A DNA stretch of 64,000 nt, taken from HGM04593 sp045644465. GTDB lineage: Bacteria > Bacteroidota > Bacteroidia > Bacteroidales > Bacteroidaceae. Location of the stretch: NCBI GenBank assembly GCA_045644465.1, contig JAZRGV010000015.1:1-64000 (forward strand), in the 5' to 3' direction. The notes below the pieces were generated by a model. The model worked only from the letters and a program-made list of their open reading frames with translations. It was not told the origin of the DNA and did not search any database. Made by a program: the position numbers and the translations under genes. Below, piece after piece: positions 42,926 through 51,100 of the stretch. The first letter of the stretch is position 1; every line of letters begins with the position of its first letter.

Positions 42926-43327
42926 GCTCCCCTGGGAGCACTGTTTATTATCTAATTTGGGAATTAAAACCCTGCAATTTAATTGCAGCTACTTTAGTTT
43001 AGTTTCTAAAATTATGGACTCTTTAGTCCATTAGTAGTTTTATTTAACTTGCAAGCGGAAGGAGATTTTTCACAACACAAAAAAAGGATTTTGCTCTTTA
43101 GATTTCTGTTTAGCAAAAAAGCAATCTCTTTCGAAGAGATACGATATTTGTTGTAAAATTACATAAAATATCTTAACGAATTACAAATCAGGCAAAAAAC
43201 ATTGTGGTTTTGCAAAATATTTATCAACAAGACATATTATTTGTTTAGCAAAAAAGTCGATTATTAATAGTTATAATATTGATAATCAATCATTAATCTC
43301 TTTCGAAAAATCTCTTCGAAAAAGATT
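42926..43327 (+). promoter_or_regulatory. Hairpin-rich leader before the BspA-like gene
   Basis: The 930-bp gap before the LRR gene holds no protein gene but several perfect small hairpins: gctcc/ggagc (42926-42939), ctgcaatt/aattgcag (42972-42988), atggact/agtccat (43014-43031), atctctt/aagagat (43125-43141), and a 13-bp stem with one mismatch (43295-43327) ending 27 bp before the ATG. The sequence tgtttagcaaaaaag is repeated at about 43108 and 43241. This could be a structured 5' leader, or a decayed region with terminator relics. Confidence 0.5.
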
Positions 43328-43354
43328 AACTAACAAATAAATAAAAACAATATT

Positions 43355-44842
43355 ATGAAAAAATTAAATCTACTATTTACAGCACTGTTATTAATGTGCT
43401 ACGTGGGAACAGCAAAAGCAGAAGAGGTAACTATCGATGGAATAAAATACGATGTAATTACTAAAGCAAAACAAGCTACCATAATTGACTGTGATTGGGA
43501 TATTTCCGGAGATATTGTTATACCAAGCGAAATAACATACAACAATGTAACATGCAGCGTTACAAGCATTGGAAATAATGCGTTCTATTGTTGCGAAGGA
43601 CTTACAAGCATTACAATACCTAACAGCGTTACAAGCATTGGAGAGAAGGCGTTCTATGGTTGCTCCGGAGTTACAAGCATTACAATACCGAACAGCGTTA
43701 CAAGCATTGAAAGTTCTGCGTTCGCTTCTTGCTCCGGACTTACAAGCATTGCAATACCTAACAGCGTTACAAGCATTGGAGATTATGCGTTCGGTGGTTG
43801 CTCCGGACTTACAAGTGTAACAATTGGCAACAGCGTTACAAGCATTGGATATAATGCGTTTTGGAATTGCGAAAGACTTAAAACTGTTATAAACCTTTCG
43901 AATTTAACATTTAGCAAAGGTTCAAGTAGCAACGGCTATATTGCATATTATGCCAACAAAGTTTATAATATTACCAACGGTTCAATAGAAGGTGATTATA
44001 TATTCGATAAACTAAATAACGTAAATACACTGCTTTTTTATTTGGGTAATGAAACTGAATTAACATTACCTGCTGATTATAAAGGAGAAGGTTATGCAAT
44101 TGGCGAGAATGTATTTAAAGATAACAAGACAATTACAAGCATTGAAATCCCTAACAGCGTTACAAGCATTGGAGAAAAGGCGTTCTATAATTGCAAAGGA
44201 CTTACAAGCATTACAATAGGAAGCAGCGTGACAAGCATTGGAGAGTGGGCATTCGCTTGGTGCTCCGGAGTTACAAGCATTACAATACCGAACAGCGTTA
44301 CAAGCATTGGAGAGGGGGCGTTCAGTGGTTGCTCAGGACTTACAAGTATAACAATACCTAACAGCGTTACAAGCATTGAAAGTTATGCGTTCGAATATTG
44401 CTCCGGACTTACAAGCATTACAATCCCTAACAGCGTTACAAGCATTGAAGATCAGGCGTTCTCTGGTTGCGAAAATATAGAGACTTTATATATAAGCAAT
44501 GCAATAGAAAGTATTGGTGAAAATGCTTTTGCAGGTTGTAAAAAGATAAAGGAAATAAAAATTGGTTTGGAAAAGCCTATAAGGGGCAATGCTAATATTT
44601 TTGCAGATACTGTTTATGACAATGCTACTTTGTATATACCTAACGGAACAAAATCACTATACGATAAAAGAGAACCTTGGAACTTGTTCTTTGATATTGC
44701 GGAAACTGATTTTACAGGTATAGATGACATTGAAGCAGAAAACGGAAATGTAAAAACCATTTATGACCTGCAGGGCCGCCGAGTAGAGAACCCAACAACG
44801 GGTATTTACATCATTAACGGCAAAAAGGTTTTTGTAAAGTAA
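43355..44842 (+). CDS. BspA-type leucine-rich-repeat surface protein
   Basis: Exported protein of 495 residues with a signal peptide (KKLNLLFTALLLMCYVGTAKA). It has about ten 23-residue BspA-like LRR units (consensus GLTSITIPNSVTSIGxxAFxGCS) in two blocks, residues about 67-180 and 250-400. Between them is an 85-residue island without repeats. The units are so alike at DNA level (69-bp period) that recent duplication or gene conversion is likely. The last 28 residues (IYDLQGRRVENPTTGIYIINGKKV) match the C-terminus of the 1707-residue sialidase, and look like a cell-surface sorting domain of the type IX-related kind. Such LRR proteins usually bind host or bacterial surfaces. Ends in a strong terminator. 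Confidence 0.9.
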   Translation: MKKLNLLFTALLLMCYVGTAKAEEVTIDGIKYDVITKAKQATIIDCDWDISGDIVIPSEITYNNVTCSVTSIGNNAFYCCEGLTSITIPNSVTSIGEKAFYGCSGVTSITIPNSVTSIESSAFASCSGLTSIAIPNSVTSIGDYAFGGCSGLTSVTIGNSVTSIGYNAFWNCERLKTVINLSNLTFSKGSSSNGYIAYYANKVYNITNGSIEGDYIFDKLNNVNTLLFYLGNETELTLPADYKGEGYAIGENVFKDNKTITSIEIPNSVTSIGEKAFYNCKGLTSITIGSSVTSIGEWAFAWCSGVTSITIPNSVTSIGEGAFSGCSGLTSITIPNSVTSIESYAFEYCSGLTSITIPNSVTSIEDQAFSGCENIETLYISNAIESIGENAFAGCKKIKEIKIGLEKPIRGNANIFADTVYDNATLYIPNGTKSLYDKREPWNLFFDIAETDFTGIDDIEAENGNVKTIYDLQGRRVENPTTGIYIINGKKVFVK

Positions 44843-44859
44843 AAGACATTTTTCAAGGC

Positions 44860-44890
44860 AATTCCCCACAGAGCTCTGTGGGGAATTTTT
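44860..44890. terminator. Terminator of the LRR gene
   Basis: Perfect 14-bp inverted repeat aattccccacagag / ctctgtggggaatt with no loop beyond the turn, followed by TTT. Confidence 0.9.
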
Positions 44891-44953
44891 GTTTTAATCT
44901 CCACTTGGCATTGCGTGGCAATGTTTTTTGTATTCGTTTTGGTATCTCTTTGT

Positions 44954-45124
44954 AGGGACACGGCATGCCGTGTCCGTTTTGTTTGGATGTCGTGCGATTT
45001 TTTGGTATTGCAACTGTTTTTTTTCGGACACGGCGTGCCGTGTCCCTACGAGGTGTTGCTTGTTGCTGTTTTTTTTTGCTTGTTTAATGTCTGTTTGTAG
45101 GGACACGGCGTGCCGTGTCTCTAC
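44954..45124. repeat. Three REP-like palindromes (family B)
   Basis: Cores ggacacggcatgccgtgtcc at 44956-44975, ggacacggcgtgccgtgtcc at 45026-45045 and a variant at 45101-45119, with gtag and ctac at the ends of the third. Spacing is about 70-75 bp, each flanked by T-rich sequence. All are near-perfect inverted repeats that fold by themselves; they make short spurious frames on both strands. Confidence 0.88.
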
Positions 45125-45149
45125 GAGTATATAACAACATAAGTATCAA

Positions 45150-45188
45150 AAAAATAAGCTGCAAGCAATGTTCAATTGCCTGCAGCTT
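45150..45188 (-). terminator. Terminator of the ROK kinase gene
   Basis: Inverted repeat aagctgcaagcaa / ttgcctgcagctt with one mismatch, followed on the minus strand by TATTTTTTT. Confidence 0.8.
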
Positions 45189-45208
45189 GTTCTTCAATCT
45201 GCTATTTA

Positions 45209-46168
45209 TCAGTCTTTCCAACCGAGAGCCGAAGCACCAAGCACGGCAGCATCGGCACCGGGGAGTGATGATTTCAACACTTTAACCTTATCTCTCCACA
45301 AGAATACCACATTTTCATTCATATGTTTGCGGATAGGCTCGAGCAACAGCTCGCCTGCATTAGCCAAACCACCAAAGAGGATTATAGCCTCGGGAGCCGA
45401 GAATGCGATGAAGTTACAGAAAGCCTCACCGAGCACCTTACCTGTAAACTCAAAAATATCGTTTGCGAGTTTGTCACCCTTTACTGCAGCATCGAAGAGC
45501 ATCTTTGATGTAATCTCGTTGATACATACATCGCGCAAGATACTTGGCTCGTCGCGCTCTACAAGCCATTTCTTTGCAGTACGCACAATACCTGTTGCCG
45601 ATGCGTATGTCTCAAGACAGTCGGTGCGACCGCAACCGCACTGACGACCTTCGAGAACAGGGGCTGTAACGTGACCAAGCTCACCGGCAAAACCGTCGTG
45701 GCCGTAGATAAGCTGACCGTTGGCTACGATGCCGCTACCAACACCTGTACCAAGAGTGATATATACAAAATCCTTCATACCCTGAGCCACACCATACTTC
45801 ATTTCGCCTATGGCTGCTGCATTGGCATCGTTTGTAACCTTTGTGGGAAGACCTGTCTTTTTCTCGATGAGCCAGCCCAGTGGAACAATACCTTTCCAAG
45901 GGAGGTTGGCAGCATTTACAATTTCGCCTGTGTAGTAGTTAGCCATAGGCGCACCGATACCAACGCCCTCGAGCTTACCCACACAGCCATTCTCCTCTGC
46001 AAGTTTATTGATAACTTTTGCTATCGAATCGGTATATTCTTCAATATCGGGATGTGCCTGAGTTTTAATACTGTCATCCTTAGCCAAGATATGACCTTTT
46101 ACATCAACCAAACCTATCACGGTGTTTGTACCGCCAAGGTCAATACCAATTACATAATTGTTGCTCAT
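45209..46168 (-). CDS. ROK-family sugar kinase (glucokinase-like)
   Basis: Cytoplasmic ROK kinase of 319 residues. The ATP-binding GIDLGGTNTVIGLVD is at the N-terminus. GELGHVTAP and the zinc motif CGCGRTDCLE (about residues 176-187) mark ROK glucokinases, N-acetylglucosamine kinases and N-acetylmannosamine kinases. Specificity is not decided by these motifs. The location among GlcNAc- and sialic-acid-releasing enzymes makes GlcNAc, ManNAc or glucose all possible. It has its own terminator; the candidate -7 is TACATTCG at plus-strand 46215-46222. Confidence 0.92.
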   Translation of the reverse strand: MSNNYVIGIDLGGTNTVIGLVDVKGHILAKDDSIKTQAHPDIEEYTDSIAKVINKLAEENGCVGKLEGVGIGAPMANYYTGEIVNAANLPWKGIVPLGWLIEKKTGLPTKVTNDANAAAIGEMKYGVAQGMKDFVYITLGTGVGSGIVANGQLIYGHDGFAGELGHVTAPVLEGRQCGCGRTDCLETYASATGIVRTAKKWLVERDEPSILRDVCINEITSKMLFDAAVKGDKLANDIFEFTGKVLGEAFCNFIAFSAPEAIILFGGLANAGELLLEPIRKHMNENVVFLWRDKVKVLKSSLPGADAAVLGASALGWKD

Positions 46169-46307
46169 ATTTTTATATTTTATTATTGATTAGCCTTGTT
46201 GTTGTTACACTTTGCGAATGTAGGAAAAAAAAATCAGTTATATCCCAGAGTGAGCATATATTTTGCAAAATTTTATTTTTATAATTTTTTCTTTGAAGGA
46301 GTTTACA

Positions 46308-46315
46308 TATCTTCG
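46308..46315 (+). promoter_or_regulatory. Candidate -7 box for the GH20 gene
   Basis: TATCTTCG, 34 bp before the ATG. Same variant as before rlmN. Confidence 0.45.
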
Positions 46316-46348
46316 CATCTGGAAATTAATAAATAAAATAACTTATAT

Positions 46349-47998
46349 ATGTTAAAGAGAAGTATCACATTTATTTTTCTTGCTTTTGCAGGATTTATGA
46401 TGACTGTAGCACAGAACTGCAATGTTGACAACATAATCCCCAAACCCGAAAGCATTGTTATGGGCAACCGCAACAGCACATTTGAATTCAATGCCGACAC
46501 AAGGATTGTTTACAATTGGGACAACAGTGATGTTAAGCCAGCCATAAAGGAGCTCGACCGCATTGCCATTGACCTGTTCGGCAAAAAGATGAGCAAAGGA
46601 ACAAAGGCCCACGGTGCCAACAACGTAATATTCAAATACAACGGCTCACTTGCCGATGAGGGTTATATTCTGGAGATAACACCCGAGAACATCCTTGTAA
46701 GTTCAAAAACAGGTGCCGGAGCATTCTATGCCATTCAGACATTGAAACAGCTCATTCCCGTTCAGGCATACGAGACACCTATAGACCTTGAAAGACTTTC
46801 ATTGCCCACAATGAAAATATCTGACAAGCCTAAGTTCGCATACCGCGGATTTATGCTCGACTGCTCACGTCACTTCTGGGATGTAGAGACTGTGAAGGAG
46901 GTGCTTGATATCCTTGCTATGCATAAGATGAACCGTTTTCACTGGCACCTCACCGAGGACCAGGGATGGCGCATAGAGATAAAGAAATACCCCTTGCTCA
47001 CAAAGATTGGCAGCAAGCGCGAACAGACAACAACCGGCCGCAACGAGGGTATGGACGGCATTCCCTACGGTGGTTACTACACACAACGCGACATCAGAGA
47101 GATTGTAAAATATGCACAGGAACGTCACATCACCATTATTCCCGAGATTGAGATTCCGGGACACTCTCTTGGCGCACTGAGCGCATACCCCTGGCTTGGC
47201 TGTGAGGGTGAAGCCGGTAATTACAAGACATGGTCGTACTGGGGCGTATCACCACAGATTGCCTGTGCCGGAAGAGAGAGCACTTTCAAGTTCTGGGAAG
47301 ATGTACTAAGCGAGGTTATCGACCTGTTCCCAAGCGAATATATACATATTGGTGGCGACGAAGCACCACGCGATATGTGGAAAGCGTGCCCCGACTGTCA
47401 AAAACGCATTAAAGAGAATGGTTTGAAAAACGAAGCCGAGCTGCAGTCATATGTTAACGGCCGCATAGAAAAATTCCTCAACGACCGTGGACGCAAGCTC
47501 ATTGGCTGGGATGAGATTCTTGAGGGCGGCGTGAGCCAGAGCGCGACAATTATGTCGTGGCGCGGTGCCGACGGCGGCATTGCTGCAGCAAAGAAGGGTA
47601 ATTACGCAATTCTATCACCCGACAGCCACTGTTACCTGAATTTCTACCAAACCACAGAACGCAAGGATGACCACTTATGCATAGGAAGTTATATTCCATT
47701 GAGAAAGGCATACTCGCTCAACCCTTATGACAAACTTGCAAAAGAAGAGCAGAAATACATTATGGGTGTTCAAGCCAACCTTTGGACTGAATACATCTCT
47801 ACTCCAATGCAATTGCAATATATGCTGTTGCCACGTCTTAGTGCTATTGCCGAGTTAGGTTGGAGCAATCCTGCACCCGAAGAAAAGGACGTTGAAGGAT
47901 TTATTGGGCGTGCCAAAGAACTATCGCGCTACTACTGTGTATTCGGATGGAATTTCGGAAGACGCTTCTACGAAGACAACGTACAGATTGGTTGGTAA
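46349..47998 (+). CDS. GH20 beta-N-acetylhexosaminidase
   Basis: Exported exo-beta-hexosaminidase of 549 residues, removing terminal GlcNAc or GalNAc from glycans by substrate-assisted catalysis. A signal peptide (about 1-21, FAGFMMTVAQ) is followed by the GH20b domain to about 160. The (beta/alpha)8 barrel follows with FHWHLTEDQGWRIEIK and the catalytic Asp337-Glu338 in YIHIGGDEAP. The W in LIGWDEILEGG and SWRGADGGI lines the pocket. The next gene (sialidase) is 124 bp downstream. The protein ends after the catalytic domain, without a C-terminal sorting tail, so it is probably periplasmic. Confidence 0.95.
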   Translation: MLKRSITFIFLAFAGFMMTVAQNCNVDNIIPKPESIVMGNRNSTFEFNADTRIVYNWDNSDVKPAIKELDRIAIDLFGKKMSKGTKAHGANNVIFKYNGSLADEGYILEITPENILVSSKTGAGAFYAIQTLKQLIPVQAYETPIDLERLSLPTMKISDKPKFAYRGFMLDCSRHFWDVETVKEVLDILAMHKMNRFHWHLTEDQGWRIEIKKYPLLTKIGSKREQTTTGRNEGMDGIPYGGYYTQRDIREIVKYAQERHITIIPEIEIPGHSLGALSAYPWLGCEGEAGNYKTWSYWGVSPQIACAGRESTFKFWEDVLSEVIDLFPSEYIHIGGDEAPRDMWKACPDCQKRIKENGLKNEAELQSYVNGRIEKFLNDRGRKLIGWDEILEGGVSQSATIMSWRGADGGIAAAKKGNYAILSPDSHCYLNFYQTTERKDDHLCIGSYIPLRKAYSLNPYDKLAKEEQKYIMGVQANLWTEYISTPMQLQYMLLPRLSAIAELGWSNPAPEEKDVEGFIGRAKELSRYYCVFGWNFGRRFYEDNVQIGW

Positions 47999-48059
47999 AC
48001 AAAAAACCGCTTAACATTTTTTAACCATATGTAGGGGGGGGGTAATTCCTCCCCTTTAT

Positions 48060-48067
48060 TATATTTG
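48060..48067 (+). promoter_or_regulatory. Candidate -7 box of the SGNH-sialidase gene
   Basis: TATATTTG, an exact TAnnTTTG, 55 bp before the ATG. A G-rich/C-rich inverted repeat (48033-48054) just upstream occupies the -33 position. Confidence 0.6.
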
Positions 48068-48122
48068 CAAAATACTAATTTTATAAAAATAAAGTATTTA
48101 ATATTAACTAACTATAATTACG

Positions 48123-51100
48123 ATGAAGAAATTTTTCACTTTACTAATCTGTGCATTGCTCTCGACAGCGACAATGTTTGCTGACGGGCCATTCCGCAAC
48201 CACAGATACGATTCGTTCAAGGTGCTTTCGACAAACAATGAGAGCATTGTATTCATTGGTAACAGTATTACCGATATGCACTGTTGGCCCGAGGCCTTTG
48301 TAACAGAAGACGGCAACTATCTGCCAATAGTAAACAGAGGAAACTCCGGCACATACTCTACCGAGCAAAGCGACAACCTTGAGTCATACATCAACGGCAA
48401 GCCCAAGAAGGTGTTCATGATGATTGGTACAAACGACATTGCCACATCGGGCGGTTTGAACTTCAGCGGCGAGCAGGTACTTGCATATGTCAAGAGCATT
48501 GTCGCACGCATCCACGCACGCTCACCACAGACAAAGATTTATCTTTACAGCATTCTCAAGAACAACACAGCGAACCGTGTAGAGGCTACATGGTTGCACA
48601 CCAATGAGATTGTAAAGGCTTACGCTGATGCAACCGACAAGGTTACATACATCGACCTTTATGACAAACTCACAGGTATTGCTCAGAATGGTGTATGGAG
48701 CTACGACTACCTGCACCTTACAGCAGCGTCATACCAAGTGTGGTGCGAGACTATCTGCCAGTACCTTGCAGAGGGTGAGAATTACACCGTAAAGACAGTT
48801 TATCCGAGCAACACTTCGGCTATACAGAACAACGGTGGCCTTGGTGGCGCACACGGTATGCGTGCCACATACTTCAGTATGATGCCAATAAGCCAAAACG
48901 ACGTGCTTGTATTCGGCGACGAGTTCATTAAGAACGGCGAGTGGCAGGAGTTGCTTGGCAACCGCAACGTAAAAAACCGCGGTACAGGCTGGGGCTATGG
49001 TGGCGACATCGCTACAACAAGCAAGATTGTCGATGCAACATACGCTAATACAGGTGTAACAAAAGAGAATGCAAAAGCAATATTCATCTACACCGGTACA
49101 GGCGACTGCAACGGCACTACAGACATTGAGACAGTAAAGACCAACTACAAAGCACTTGTTGACAAGGTTGCACAGAAATCTCCTACATCAAAAATTTATC
49201 TGATGGCTCTTTGCCCAACAAACAATGCAAGTAACAACACTAACCGCATTGCGGTGCTGAACAGCTACATGCAGAGCATAGCTAAAGACAACATCAAGTA
49301 TGTTGACACATACACACCACTTCTCAACGGCGATGTTGCAAACACAAAATATTTCTATCCAAGCAACTACCTTGGTGGTTTGGGATATGTTGTAATGGCA
49401 AATGCCATGAAAGATGCCTTGAATGCCGATTTTCCACAAGACACATACAATGTGGCAACCGTAGCCGAGGCTGAGGCACGCTATGCACAGGCAAACCTGC
49501 GTAACACACTATCACAGGTGATTACACGAGGACTTATTGCAGAACGAGGAGATGCTATCGGCTCGTATAACACGGAAAAGATGCAGGCTTTTGATGAAGC
49601 ACTCGAAGAGGCCAACAACATTCTTGCAAAGAGCAACATCACAGAAGCTGAAGTTCAAGAGATGAGCGAGAGCCTGAACACAATACTTGCTCAGGCACTC
49701 TCTATGCCAAAGGCAAGCACTGCCGAAAACGAATATTGGTATCAAATGACATCTTTGCGCAGCGGCAACCTGTATATCAGCGCTGAAGGCGAAGATGACG
49801 GCATCGTGGGTAAAGGCGACACAAGAACATCGGCCGTTTCGATGTGGAAGTTCGTTGACCGTGGCGACAACACATTCGACATCATCAACCGCAAATACAA
49901 CTCGTACCTGAACCCTGTAGCCAACTATAACGCACAAATTACAACAGTCAAGACACGCCCCTCTAAAGGCTGGACAATAAGTTATGGTGACACTCCTACT
50001 TATTATATAATTTCATCGGGAGAAGTACAGCTTAACCAGACAGGCGAAGGACAGAGCTACAAATTATATAACTGGAGCAACAGCGCTACTCTTGGCAGTG
50101 ACCGTGGTGATACAGGTTGCCAACTCTCAATTTTCGAGGCTGGCGAAATCGTTGAATTGCCCGAAGGCATCAAGACTTTGTCTCTTGGAATTGACCAGTT
50201 CGCCAATGGTGCATCCACATGGAGCAAGCATGTTTCAACAAGCGACGGATGGTATGGCAAGTTTGTTACAGGCACTACACCTGCGCTTACTGCAGAAGGT
50301 GTTGACAATGGTGTCAACAACATCGGCTGGTCGCAAAAGCGTCCTTGGTTCCAGGAAGGTTATACCTACACATTCTCTTTGCCCGAGGGATATCTCATCA
50401 ATGCATATCAATTGACAACACTTGATGCAAATGGCTTTAATGGCACATTCACTTACACCACTGCCGAAGGAACAGCTACAAGTGCTGCCCAGACAAGCAC
50501 ACCACAGACTGTGAAGGCCGAAGGTTTGAGCACACGCACCATTACCATTAAGGTTGGCGACGGACAAACCAGCACTAATGGTATCATGATGACAAATCTG
50601 GTTATCCAATATACCGACAATGGTTCTGAAGAAGAGGTTGCGAATCTGGAGTTCACAATAGACAAGACAACTGGTAACCTTTATCACGCCAATGGCTCGG
50701 CCAACCAGAATTGGAACAGCAACTGGAAGAGCAATGCTACTCCACAGTTTCAGTTCGGTTGTGGTGCAAACAATATGAACTGGCAAGGTAATAACGTACA
50801 GCTGATGACAGGTTCGGCAGCAAGCGCAAATTATGCTTTGACAGCTCCTGCAGGATATGTCATCACAGAGTACAGTTTCACTTTTGCCAACAACGGACAC
50901 AACACAGGCTTGAGCCTAACAATGGAAGATGGCAAGGCATACACCACTTCGGCTACAGCACAGACCATCAGTGCCAAGAACATCAAAGCAAACAGCGTAT
51001 CGTTCGTATTGGCAGGAAGCAACGGTAATGGTGTTGTATTGACAAACTTTACCGTAAAGATCAAGGCTGACGAGATTGCAGCTCCCGAAATCAGCACAGA

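Noticed and set aside
44894..45134. Short frames over the REP-like palindromes on both strands
   Set aside because: They consist of palindrome translations (DTACRV) and T-rich spacer; no start or gene-like codon use.
48900..49440. Sialidase gene as two fused genes by sequencing error
   Set aside because: The frame is open without slip over 5.1 kb and the linker between domains is well formed; a true fusion is more likely.
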